Source: Streptomyces murinus (lineage in GTDB: Bacteria; Actinomycetota; Actinomycetes; Streptomycetales; Streptomycetaceae). Taken from it: a DNA stretch of 34,502 nucleotides. The notes below the pieces were generated by a model. It did no database searches. It was not told the DNA's origin and worked only from the letters and a program-made list of their open reading frames with translations. A program made the position numbers and the translations under genes. This document shows, piece after piece, positions 22,474 to 30,237 of the stretch (position 1 is the stretch's first letter; every line of letters starts with the position of its first letter). The stretch lies in contig NZ_MUNF01000038.1 of assembly GCF_002154555.1 (NCBI RefSeq), positions 1 through 34,502 on the forward strand, read 5' to 3'.

Positions 22474-22911
22474 TCAGGGGGTCTCGACGCGCTTCTTCAG
22501 GCCCGCCAGGGCGCGGTCGATGATGACCTTCTCCGCCTTGCGCTTGATCATGCCGAGCATGGGGATCTTGACGTCGACGGTGAGCCGGTACGTGACCTCG
22601 GTGCCGCCCTGGCCCGCCGGTGCCAGCAGGTAGGACCCGTCGAGCGAGCGCAGCATCTGGGACTTGACCAGCGTCCAGGAGACCTCGTTGTCACCGGCCC
22701 AGGTGTAGGCCAGCGTCTGGTCGTCCTTGATCGCACCGGCGTCCATGACGAGCCGTACCTCCTGGGCACGCCCCCGCTCGTCGGTCTTGAGGACCTCCGC
22801 CTCCTTCACCTCACCGGTCCAGTCCGGGTAGCGGGCGAAGTCGGCGATCACCGCCATGACGTCGGCCGGAGCCGCCTCGATCGTGATGCTCGAACTGGTG
22901 TGTTCCGCCAT
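22474..22911 (-). CDS. SRPBCC (START-like, polyketide cyclase type) protein
   Basis: A 145-residue protein of the SRPBCC superfamily, which forms a helix-grip cavity for hydrophobic ligands such as lipids or polyketides. Seen are SITIEAAPADVMAVIADFARYPDWTGEVKEAEV (in parts: the Pro-rich first loop and the YPDW motif near residue 28), the beta strands around VRLVMDAG and YTWAGDNEVSWTL, and the long C-terminal helix with KRKAEKVIIDRALAGLKKRVE. The start is ATG at 22911 with a strong ribosome site (GGAGGAG, 8 nt). It is paired with the ArsA-like gene. Because the wider neighbourhood handles acyl chains and phosphatidylinositol mannosides, a lipid-carrier role is plausible but unproven. Confidence 0.85.
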   Translation of the reverse strand: MAEHTSSSITIEAAPADVMAVIADFARYPDWTGEVKEAEVLKTDERGRAQEVRLVMDAGAIKDDQTLAYTWAGDNEVSWTLVKSQMLRSLDGSYLLAPAGQGGTEVTYRLTVDVKIPMLGMIKRKAEKVIIDRALAGLKKRVETP

Positions 22912-23022
22912 CGCCGTGGCTCCTCCAGATGCGGACCGAAGAGACTCTTGCCGTGCGCTACTGCGCACGTGTGTGCAGCGTGAAGGCTACCGTGCGCCCG
23001 CTTCGGCCCCGTCCTCGCCCCG

Positions 23023-23820
23023 TCACCACTGAAGGGCCCACGGCCGGCCGCTGCCCGCGAAGTGCCCCACGTTCACACACTCCGTCGCCCCGATCCGCAT
23101 CCTGCGCGCCAGCGGCTGGTGGACATGCCCGAAGAGCGAATACCGGGGCCGGGTACGCCGGATGGCGTCCAGCAGCGCCCGGCTCCCCCGCTCGAAACGG
23201 CGCGCGACGGTGTCGTACACCAGCTCCGGCACCTCCGGCGGGATGTGTGTGCACAGCACGTCGACCTCGCCGACCGCCTCGATCTTCGCGGCGTACTCCT
23301 CGTCGGAGATCTCGTACGGCGTCCGCATGGGCGTGCGCAGCCCGCCGCCGACGAAGCCGAACGTCCAGCCGCCGATCTCCACCCGCTGCGCGTCGAGGAC
23401 GGTGACACCGGGACCGGCGTATTCCGGCCACAGCTGCGGCATGTCGACATTGCCGTAGGTGGCGTACGTCGGGGTGGGGAACGCGGCGAAGAGTTCGGCG
23501 TACTGCTTGCGTACCGCCTTCTCGATGGCGGTGAAGCGGTCGCCCTCGATCCCGCCCCACAGCTCGGCGCCGAAGGCGCGGGCCTCCTCGAAGCGCCGGG
23601 CGGTGCGCAGCTCCACGATGCGGTCGGCGTTCGCCTCTCCGAACAGGTCGGGGAAGATGCCGCGCGAGTGGTCGGCGTAGTCGAGGAAGAGCACCAGGTC
23701 ACCCAGGCAGATCAGGGCATCGGCACCCTCGCCGGCCCGCGCCAGGTCCCGGGCGTTGCCGTGCACATCGCTGACCACATGGACGCGATGCCGGCTGCTT
23801 CGAGGGGGTGTGGATGCCAT
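23023..23820 (-). CDS. Calcineurin-like metallophosphoesterase
   Basis: A 265-residue phosphoesterase with the five metallophosphoesterase blocks in order: VVSDVHGN (residues 16-23), LICLGDLVLF near 37, YATYGNVDMP near 118 (GN-D/H), VLCTHIPPE near 192 and SLFGHVHQPLARR near 228. It has no signal peptide or membrane segment, so it is cytoplasmic. The substrate cannot be told from sequence; relatives act on phosphodiesters and nucleotides. I choose ATG at 23820; an in-frame TTG at 23829 is upstream, but a TACGCT -10 box overlaps it and no ribosome site is visible. It leads the minus-strand series (SRPBCC 111 bp downstream) and is divergent from the acyl-CoA synthetase gene. The 298-bp divergent space (23821-24118) holds promoters only; no gene or RNA structure was recognised in it. 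Confidence 0.85.
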   Translation of the reverse strand: MASTPPRSSRHRVHVVSDVHGNARDLARAGEGADALICLGDLVLFLDYADHSRGIFPDLFGEANADRIVELRTARRFEEARAFGAELWGGIEGDRFTAIEKAVRKQYAELFAAFPTPTYATYGNVDMPQLWPEYAGPGVTVLDAQRVEIGGWTFGFVGGGLRTPMRTPYEISDEEYAAKIEAVGEVDVLCTHIPPEVPELVYDTVARRFERGSRALLDAIRRTRPRYSLFGHVHQPLARRMRIGATECVNVGHFAGSGRPWALQW

Positions 23821-23828
23821 GGCGATCA

Positions 23829-23834
23829 AGCGTA
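23829..23834 (-). promoter_or_regulatory. -10 box of the metallophosphoesterase gene
   Basis: TACGCT on the minus strand ends 8 nt before the ATG at 23820, again predicting a leaderless or nearly leaderless transcript. Confidence 0.35.
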
Positions 23835-24118
23835 GGCGTGTGTGTCGCAGGTGAACAGTCCCGGTCGTGGCCTGCGGTTACTCGCCGGTCGGAGAGGCCG
23901 TGGACTACTGTGCGCGAAGGAACGCCATCGTGTGTGACGCAGCGAACATCTGACCGGGACCCCCTGTCGGGAACCGCATACCGACGGGTAACGTCCGGGC
24001 AGTCCAGTCGTGCTCTGGGTTTCAGCCACCGGTAGCCCCGAGCACCAGCCCGAGCCTTGGACCGCACCGTCGCATCACACAACGTCGTGGCGCCGGCGCC
24101 CTATGAGGAGCAGCAGTC

Positions 24119-25915
24119 TTGCGCGAGTTCAGCCTTCCGGCCTTGTACGAGGTCCCTGCGGACGGAAACCTGACCGACATCGTCCGCAGAAACGCCGCGC
24201 AGCATCCCGACGTCGCCGTGATCGCCCGTAAGTCCGGCGGCACCTGGCAGGACGTGACGGCCCGGCAGTTCCTCGCCGAGGTGCACACCGCGGCCAAGGG
24301 ACTCATCGCCGCCGGGGTGCAGCCGGGCGACCGGGTGGGCCTGATGTCCCGGACGCGCTACGAGTGGACGCTCCTCGACTTCGCCATCTGGAGCGCGGGC
24401 GCGGTGACCGTGCCGGTGTACGAGACCAGCTCGCCCGAGCAGGTGCAGTGGATCCTCTCCGACTCGGGCGCGACCGCCTGTGTCGTGGAGCTGGACGCGC
24501 ACGCGACCGCCGTGGAGGCCGTACGCGACACGCTGCCCGCGCTGAAGAACGTCTGGCAGATCGAGGCCGGCGCCGTCGAGGAGCTGGAGCGGCTCGGCCA
24601 GGACGTGTCGGAGGAGACGGTGGACGAGCGCTCCTCGCTCGCCTGCGCCGACGACCCGGCCACCATCGTCTACACCAGCGGCACCACCGGCCGCCCCAAG
24701 GGCTGTGTGCTCACCCACCGCAGCTTCTTCGCGGAGTGCGGCAACATCGTGGAGCGGCTGCGTCCGCTGTTCCGTACCGGCGAGTGCTCGGTGCTGCTCT
24801 TCCTGCCGCTGGCCCATGTCTTCGGCCGGCTGGTGCAGATCGCGCCGATGATGGCGCCCATCAAGCTGGGCTGCGTCCCGGACATCAAGCACCTCACCGA
24901 TGAACTGGCCGCGTTCCGGCCGACGTTGATCCTCGGTGTGCCGCGGGTCTTCGAGAAGGTCTACAACTCCGCGCGCGCCAAGGCGCAGGCGGACGGCAAG
25001 GGCGGCGTCTTCGACAAGGCGGCCGACACCGCGATCGCGTACAGCAAGGCCCAGGACACCGCGTCCGGGCCGTCGTTGGGGCTGAAGATCAAGCACAAGG
25101 TCTTCGACAAGCTGGTCTACGGCAAGCTGCGCGCGGTCCTCGGCGGCCGGGGCGAGTACGCCATCTCCGGCGGCGCCCCGCTGGGCGAGCGGCTCGGCCA
25201 CTTCTTCCGGGGCATCGGCTTCACGGTGCTGGAGGGGTACGGCCTGACCGAGTCCTGCGCCGCGACCGCGTTCAACCCGTGGGACCGGCAGAAGATCGGC
25301 ACCGTGGGTCAGCCGCTGCCCGGCTCCGTGGTGCGGATAGCGGACGACGGCGAGGTGCTGCTGCACGGCGAGCACCTGTTCAAGGAGTACTGGAACAACC
25401 CGGGCGCGACGGCGGAGGCGCTGGCCGACGGGTGGTTCCACACCGGGGACATCGGCACCCTGGACGAGGACGGGTATCTGCGGATCACCGGCCGCAAGAA
25501 GGAGATCATCGTCACGGCGGGCGGCAAGAACGTGGCGCCCGCGGTGATCGAGGACCGTATCCGCGCGCACGCGCTGGTCGCGGAGTGCATGGTGGTCGGC
25601 GACGGGCGGCCGTTCGTCGGCGCGCTGGTCACGCTGGACGAGGAGTTCCTGGCGCGCTGGGCGGCGGAGCACGGCAAGCCGGCGGGTGCCACGGCGGCGT
25701 CCCTGCGCGACGACCCGGACCTGAACGCCGCGATCCAGGAGGCCGTGAACGACGGCAACGCGGCGGTGTCCAAGGCCGAGTCGGTGCGCAAGTTCCGTAT
25801 CCTCGCGTCCCAGTTCACGGAGGACTCGGGCCATCTCACGCCGTCGCTGAAGCTCAAACGGAACGTGGTGGCCAAGGACTACGCGGACGACATCGAGGCG
25901 ATCTACGCGAAGTAG
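24119..25915 (+). CDS. fadD: Long-chain fatty-acid--CoA ligase (AMP-forming)
   Basis: The enzyme activates long fatty acids to acyl-CoA through an acyl-adenylate. The 598-residue protein shows the P-loop YTSGTTGRPKGC near residue 182, the LPLAHVFGRL block near 232, EGYGLTESCAA near 374, the hinge region GWFHTGDIGTLDEDGYLRITGRKKE (in parts) near 439-460 and KNVAPAVIEDRIR near 470. The late lysine region SLKLKRNVVAKDY carries the adenylation lysine. TTG at 24119 is the start, set by GAGGAG 8 nt upstream and by the expected N-terminus MREFSLPALYEVP. By position it matches fadD15 of M. tuberculosis, beside pimB'. It may feed acyl chains to the nearby lipid enzymes (inference). A strong shared terminator follows. 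Confidence 0.94.
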   Translation: MREFSLPALYEVPADGNLTDIVRRNAAQHPDVAVIARKSGGTWQDVTARQFLAEVHTAAKGLIAAGVQPGDRVGLMSRTRYEWTLLDFAIWSAGAVTVPVYETSSPEQVQWILSDSGATACVVELDAHATAVEAVRDTLPALKNVWQIEAGAVEELERLGQDVSEETVDERSSLACADDPATIVYTSGTTGRPKGCVLTHRSFFAECGNIVERLRPLFRTGECSVLLFLPLAHVFGRLVQIAPMMAPIKLGCVPDIKHLTDELAAFRPTLILGVPRVFEKVYNSARAKAQADGKGGVFDKAADTAIAYSKAQDTASGPSLGLKIKHKVFDKLVYGKLRAVLGGRGEYAISGGAPLGERLGHFFRGIGFTVLEGYGLTESCAATAFNPWDRQKIGTVGQPLPGSVVRIADDGEVLLHGEHLFKEYWNNPGATAEALADGWFHTGDIGTLDEDGYLRITGRKKEIIVTAGGKNVAPAVIEDRIRAHALVAECMVVGDGRPFVGALVTLDEEFLARWAAEHGKPAGATAASLRDDPDLNAAIQEAVNDGNAAVSKAESVRKFRILASQFTEDSGHLTPSLKLKRNVVAKDYADDIEAIYAK

Positions 25916-25954
25916 GCGGACCGCCTCAAGCGATCGGCAGCGCAAAGAAATTGA

Positions 25955-25982
25955 CGGCCCGTCAGAACTAATTGACGGGCCG
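25955..25982. terminator. Bidirectional terminator between fadD and the pimB'-like gene
   Basis: CGGCCCGTCA (25955-25964) and TGACGGGCCG (25973-25982) form a perfect 10-bp stem with an 8-nt AT-rich loop, flanked by AAAGAAATTGA on one side and CAGTTGTC on the other. It lies between the convergent stops of fadD (25915) and the glycosyltransferase gene (25998). Confidence 0.88.
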
Positions 25983-25997
25983 CCAGTTGTCGAACTG

Positions 25998-27140
25998 TCA
26001 GAGAAGTTCCTTCAAGCGCTCGGCCAGCAGATCCCAGCGCCACTTCTCCTCCACCCACCGGCGGCCCCGCTCCCCCATCCGGCGGCGCAGTTCGGGGTCG
26101 CCGAGCAGGGTGACGATGCGCTCGGCGGCCTCGCCGGGTTCGCCGCCGCGGACCACCCAGCCGGTCTCCCCGTCGAGGACCGCGTCCGGGGCGCCGCCGG
26201 AGTCGCCCGCGATGACCGGCAGACCGGTCGCGGACGCCTCCAGGTAGACGATGCCGAGGCCCTCGACGTCGAGACCGCCGCGGCGGGTGCGGCAGGGCAT
26301 GGCGAAGACATCGCCCGCGCCGTAGTGGGCGGGCAGCTCCGCCCAGGGGACGGCGCCGGTGAAGCGGACCGAGGCGTCGACGCCGGTCTCCCGGGCGAGG
26401 CGGCGCAGATCCTGTTCGTAGGGGCCGCCGCCGACGATCAGCAGCACGGCGTCCGGCTCGGCGGCGAGGACCCGGGGCATGGCCCGGATCAGCGTGTCCT
26501 GGCCCTTGCGCGGCACCAGCCGGGAGACGCAGACGACGACCGGGCGGTCGGTGAGGCCGAGCCGGGCGCGCACCTCGTCGCCGCCGGAGGCCGGGTGGAA
26601 GGTCTTCTCGTCGACGCCGGGCGGCAGTTGGACCATCCGCTGCGCCGCCTGCTCGGTGAGCGCGCCGGCGATCCGGGAGCGGGTGTACTCGCCCAGGTAG
26701 GTGATCGTGTCCGTGGCCTCGCCGATCCGGCGCAGCAGCTGCCGGGCCGCGGGCAGCTGGGCCCAGCCGGCCTCGTGCCCATGGGTGGTGGCCACCAGGC
26801 GCTCGGCACCGGCCCGGCGCAGCGCCGGCGCCATCAGCCCGAGCGGTGCCGCGGCCCCGAACCACACCGAGGTGCAGCCGTGCTCGCGCAGCAGCCCGGC
26901 CGCGCACCGGGTCGCCCCGGGGGTCGGCAGCAGCATGGTCGTACGGTCGCGTACGACGGTGAAGGGCTGCTCGGCGTCGAAGGCGGCGGTCGCCTCGACG
27001 CCCTCCCGGCTCCGCTTCCAGGTGGAGGCGTAGACGACCAGCCGGTCGGGGTCCAGGCGCAGCGCCATGTTGTGCAGGAAGGCCTGGATGCCGCCCGGCC
27101 GGGGCGGGAAGTCGTTGGTCACGATCAGGGTCTTGTGCAT
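25998..27140 (-). CDS. pimB: GT4 glycosyltransferase, PimB'-like mannosyltransferase
   Basis: A 380-residue GT-B fold enzyme of family GT4. PimB' adds the second mannose from GDP-mannose to phosphatidylinositol mannoside on the inner membrane face. The N-terminal signature NDFPPRPGGIQAFLH (residues 9-23) is characteristic of the PimB' group; a THGHEAGW block near 120, the donor-domain VSRLVPRKGQDTLI near 203 and the EX7E motif in EGLGIVYLEASATGLPVIAG near 300 follow. The start is ATG at 27140. Length (381 in Corynebacterium) and the neighbour fadD agree with the conserved fadD15-pimB' pair. It is divergent from a polytopic GT87-type gene. Streptomyces makes phosphatidylinositol mannosides, so the role fits, though an exact acceptor is not proven by sequence. 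Confidence 0.88.
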   Translation of the reverse strand: MHKTLIVTNDFPPRPGGIQAFLHNMALRLDPDRLVVYASTWKRSREGVEATAAFDAEQPFTVVRDRTTMLLPTPGATRCAAGLLREHGCTSVWFGAAAPLGLMAPALRRAGAERLVATTHGHEAGWAQLPAARQLLRRIGEATDTITYLGEYTRSRIAGALTEQAAQRMVQLPPGVDEKTFHPASGGDEVRARLGLTDRPVVVCVSRLVPRKGQDTLIRAMPRVLAAEPDAVLLIVGGGPYEQDLRRLARETGVDASVRFTGAVPWAELPAHYGAGDVFAMPCRTRRGGLDVEGLGIVYLEASATGLPVIAGDSGGAPDAVLDGETGWVVRGGEPGEAAERIVTLLGDPELRRRMGERGRRWVEEKWRWDLLAERLKELL

Positions 27141-27271
27141 CGTCGCCGACCCTACCGAATCGGCCGTCCGGCGCCGGGCGCGACCGGGTGCGTTGGCACG
27201 GTCCCCGGCGCTCACGCCATCATGGTCACGCGACACGGGACCCGAAACGGAATCGAACGGCAGGGGAAGAC

Positions 27272-28501
27272 GTGGAGACCAAGGACGCCCGGCGGTCGCC
27301 GGCGTACCTGCTCGCGACCTGGTGCGTCACCCGTGCGGTGCTGCTGCTCCTCGTCCTCGGGGTGTACGTCGTCCCCGGCCCGGACGTCACCACGGACGTG
27401 TCGGTGATCTACCACAACTGGTACGAGGTGCTGCGCCAGGGCACGTTCCCGCTGGACGACGTCACCTGGCAGTACCCGCCGGCCGCCGCGCTGGCGATCC
27501 TCGCGCCCGCCCTGCTGCCGTTCCTCTCCTACCCGCACGCCTTCTTCGCGCTGGCGTTCCTCGCCGACCTGGTGGTCCTGGCGCTCCTGCTGCGCTCGGC
27601 CCGGAGGCCCGGCCGGTCGCGGCGCGGGGCCTGGGTGTGGGTGGCGGGCGCCCCGCTGCTCGGGCCGACGGTGTACGCGCGCTACGACGTGATGGTGACC
27701 GCGGTGGCCGTGGCCGCGCTGCTCGCGGGGGCCCGGCATCCCCGGGTGATGGGCGCGCTGGCGGCCTTCGGGGCGCTGCTGAAGGTGTGGCCTGCGCTGC
27801 TGCTGGCCGGTGCGGTACGGCGCCGGGCGTGGGTGTCGGCGGCGGTGACCGGGGCGGGGCTCGCGGCGGCGTTCGCGCTGTGGATGCCGGGCGCGTTCGC
27901 CTTCCTGACCTTCCAGCGGGAGCGGGGCACGGAGGTGGAGTCGCTGGGCGCCCTGGTCTTCCATGTGGCCCGGCACTTCGGCTGGAGCGGGCAGGTGCTG
28001 CTGAACTACGGCTCGATCGAGTTCCTGGGCCCGTACGTGCCCGAGGTGAGCGCGGCGGCGCTGGCCCTGACGGCGGGCGCGTTCGGCTGGCTGCTGCTGT
28101 GGCGCCTCAGGGCCCGCCGCTTCCCCCCGCACGTACTGACGGACGCGGCGCTGACCGCCGTGCTCCTCTTCACCACCACGAGCCGGGTGATCAGCCCCCA
28201 GTACCTGGTCTGGCTGATCGGCCTGGCCGCCGTCTGCCTCACCCACCGCGCCTCCCGGATGACCGCCCCGGCCCTCCTGGTCCTGGCCGCCTCCTTCCTG
28301 ACCCTCCTGGAATTCCCCATCGGCTTCGTCCACGTGGTCTCCAGCGACTGGTACGGAATCACCCTCCTGCTCCTGCGCAACGCCCTCCTGGCCACCGCCA
28401 CCCTGCTCGCGGCCCGCCGCCTGTGGCGCGCCACCACCTCCCCGGCGACGACCCCCGTCCAGCCGCTCCCCACGCCCCGGGAGACCTCGGTCTCCCCCTG
28501 A
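27272..28501 (+). CDS. Polytopic GT87-type (GT-C) glycosyltransferase
   Basis: A 409-residue integral membrane protein with about ten hydrophobic segments. It has the layout of actinobacterial alpha-mannosyltransferases that use polyprenyl-phosphate mannose (GT-C fold, GT87/DUF2029 group). The first extracytoplasmic loop carries acidic residues (PDVTTDVSVIYHNWYEVL, Asp near residue 38-43) where GT-C enzymes place the catalytic acid, and WQYPPAAALA, a motif typical of this group, near residue 68. Further conserved spots are GPTVYARYDVMVT near 130 and TTTSRVISPQYLVWLIG near 305. The start is GTG at 27272, after GGGGAAGAC. The C-terminal tail is Pro/Thr-rich and cytoplasmic. The position next to the PimB'-like gene supports a role in mannosylated lipid or lipoglycan assembly; the exact linkage is unknown. 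Confidence 0.85.
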   Translation: METKDARRSPAYLLATWCVTRAVLLLLVLGVYVVPGPDVTTDVSVIYHNWYEVLRQGTFPLDDVTWQYPPAAALAILAPALLPFLSYPHAFFALAFLADLVVLALLLRSARRPGRSRRGAWVWVAGAPLLGPTVYARYDVMVTAVAVAALLAGARHPRVMGALAAFGALLKVWPALLLAGAVRRRAWVSAAVTGAGLAAAFALWMPGAFAFLTFQRERGTEVESLGALVFHVARHFGWSGQVLLNYGSIEFLGPYVPEVSAAALALTAGAFGWLLLWRLRARRFPPHVLTDAALTAVLLFTTTSRVISPQYLVWLIGLAAVCLTHRASRMTAPALLVLAASFLTLLEFPIGFVHVVSSDWYGITLLLLRNALLATATLLAARRLWRATTSPATTPVQPLPTPRETSVSP

Positions 28502-29019
28502 CCCCGCGCACGCCGGCACGCCCGCCGTGCTCAGGGCGCGCCGCGACAGCGTCGCCACCGCCGCGCACTGCACGGCCATCGAGACCGCGAGGGCCAGCGC
28601 GACGCCGGGCAGCCGGAGCCCCGACAGAGCGGCGGCGAGCGGGAGTCGGACGGCGGTGCCGAGCAGGGTGATCCGCAGCGGCGCGGGCGCTCCCCCGCTG
28701 CCCTCGAAGACCCCGCCGAGCGCGATGAAGCCGGCCATCAGCAGCAGACAGGGGCCGACGCAGCGCAGGAAGAGCACGCCCTGGTGGGCGACGGCGGGTC
28801 CGGCGCCGAACGCGGCCATGACCAAGGGCGCGGTGCCCGCGAACAGGACGGCCGCGGTGAGGCCGAGCACCCCGGAGAGCAGCACCGCCTGCCGGCCGAT
28901 GTCCCCGCGGGCGTCCGTACCCGCGCCCCGGGTGTGCGCGATGTGGATCGCGGCGGCCTGGCGCACCGCGTAGAAGGCCATGGTGGCCAGGTACAGCGTC
29001 TTGTAGGCGATCGAGACCC
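28502..29019 (-). pseudogene. MATE-type efflux transporter remnant (C-terminal part)
   Basis: The minus strand encodes about 170 residues with five hydrophobic segments and MATE-like features: SIAYKTLYLATMAFYAVRQ, a GRQAVLLSGVLGLTAAVLFAG helix, VLFLRCVGPCLLLMAGFIALGGVFEGSG (in parts) and a last pair of helices ending ATLSRRALSTAG. Intact MATE or MurJ-like carriers have about 12 helices and 440 or more residues. Here the N-terminal half is missing, the similarity begins abruptly at the stop codon of the lipoprotein gene (29020-29022), and no credible start codon with a ribosome site precedes it. The frame also has no stop at the expected C-terminus and runs on antisense to the GT87 gene. I read it as a deletion remnant. 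A small functional membrane protein starting at an internal ATG (near 28980) cannot be excluded. Confidence 0.65.
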
Positions 29020-30207
29020 TCAGCCCAGCTGCGCCCTGACGTACTTCTGCCAGCGGGTGGTGAAGGCGTCCGGGGTCAGGCCGAGGACGCGGTGCAGGGC
29101 GGTCTCGACGGCGCCGGGGCGGGTGGTGCGCGTGCCGACGGCGCGGTAGAAGGCGGCGAGGCGGGCCGCGCCCCACTGCTCGGCGATCATGCGGCAGGCC
29201 AGCCAGCCGCTCTCGTAGGCCCGGGCCAGCTCGGTGGGGTCGCTGGTGAAGCCGAAGTCCTTGTCGGTGGGGAGCGCGGCGGGCACCTGGCCGGCGCCGA
29301 CGGCGCGGGCGAGTTCCGGGGCGGCCTGGGCCGGGGTGCGGTCGGTGCCCAGGTAGCCGATCCAGTCGGCGTAGCCCTCGGAGAGCCAGAGGGGGGTGGC
29401 CTCGGTGGTGTGGGCGCGGGTGGCCACATGGGTGGTCTCGTGGGTGAGGACGACCTGTTTGCCCATCGCGCCGAGGACGGCGTACGCGTCCGGGTTGATC
29501 ACCACCCGGTCGGCCGGTGTCTGTCCCGCGCCGCCCGCCTCCCCGGTGGTCACGGCGGCGATCCCCCGGTAGTTCGCGGCGGGCGAGCCGAGCAGACCCG
29601 CCATGCCCGTCAGGGACTTGGGGACCAGGACGACGACCCGGCGCGTCCAGTCGGTGCCCCACTCCTTGGACACCGCCGGTACCGCCTCGTCGGCCATCCG
29701 CGCGTACGCGCGCAGCTCGGCCGCCGGCTGCCCGGTGCCGAGCACCAGGCTGTGCGCACCGGGTACGGCGGTCACCGTGCCCTGGTCCCACAGCTGCTGC
29801 CCGGACTTGTCGGCGGGCCGGTCGGCGCTGACGTACCAGGTGCCGGAGGCGGTGCGGGCCAGGGTGAGGGTGCGCCGGGTGTCGACGGGGGCCCGGTCGT
29901 ACCCGGCGACCTTGTAGGTGAGGTCGGCGTCCGCGGTGGCCCCCGCGGCGGTGCGGCGCAGGGTGGTGATCCGGTACGCCCAGGAGGCCAGCGGCAGGGC
30001 GCGCAGCCTGGTGTACTCGGTGCTCGCGCCCGTCGCGCCGTACGCCTGCGCGTCATGCCGCAGCAGCGCCGCCGAGCGCAGGTCCAGGAGGTGCTGCACC
30101 TCGCCCTTCGCGGAGTCGGCCGCCGTCCGCCCGGCGCATCCGGTCAGGGACAGCAGCAGACACAGGGCCGCCGCCCCGCCGCTTCTCACCCGCCTGCCAC
30201 CGGCCAT
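29020..30207 (-). CDS. Lipoprotein with gluzincin (HExxH) metallopeptidase domain
   Basis: A 395-residue exported protein. The N-terminus has basic residues, a hydrophobic stretch and the lipobox LSLTGCAG, so it should be diacylated at Cys near residue 24 and anchored to the outer membrane face. The first 140 residues resemble a small alpha+beta (SnoaL/NTF2-like) domain. The second part has the zinc motif HETTH (LTHETTHVATRA, near residue 253), a following WLSEGYADWIGY with the third zinc ligand Glu, and a helical C-terminus, all typical of M1/M4-like gluzincins of the peptidase_MA_2 group. I use ATG at 30207; GTG at 30210 directly precedes it. TACGAT lies 6 nt before the ATG, suggesting a leaderless mRNA. 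The substrate is unknown. It follows the NlpC/P60 gene by about 30 bp. Confidence 0.85.
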   Translation of the reverse strand: MAGGRRVRSGGAAALCLLLSLTGCAGRTAADSAKGEVQHLLDLRSAALLRHDAQAYGATGASTEYTRLRALPLASWAYRITTLRRTAAGATADADLTYKVAGYDRAPVDTRRTLTLARTASGTWYVSADRPADKSGQQLWDQGTVTAVPGAHSLVLGTGQPAAELRAYARMADEAVPAVSKEWGTDWTRRVVVLVPKSLTGMAGLLGSPAANYRGIAAVTTGEAGGAGQTPADRVVINPDAYAVLGAMGKQVVLTHETTHVATRAHTTEATPLWLSEGYADWIGYLGTDRTPAQAAPELARAVGAGQVPAALPTDKDFGFTSDPTELARAYESGWLACRMIAEQWGAARLAAFYRAVGTRTTRPGAVETALHRVLGLTPDAFTTRWQKYVRAQLG

Positions 30208-30213
30208 CACACG

Positions 30214-30219
30214 ATCGTA
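30214..30219 (-). promoter_or_regulatory. -10 box of the lipoprotein metallopeptidase gene
   Basis: TACGAT on the minus strand ends 6 nt before the ATG at 30207. It lies in the 30-bp space after the NlpC/P60 stop, so this gene probably has its own leaderless promoter. Confidence 0.4.
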
Positions 30220-30237
30220 CGGCGCGCCGCCGGGGCG

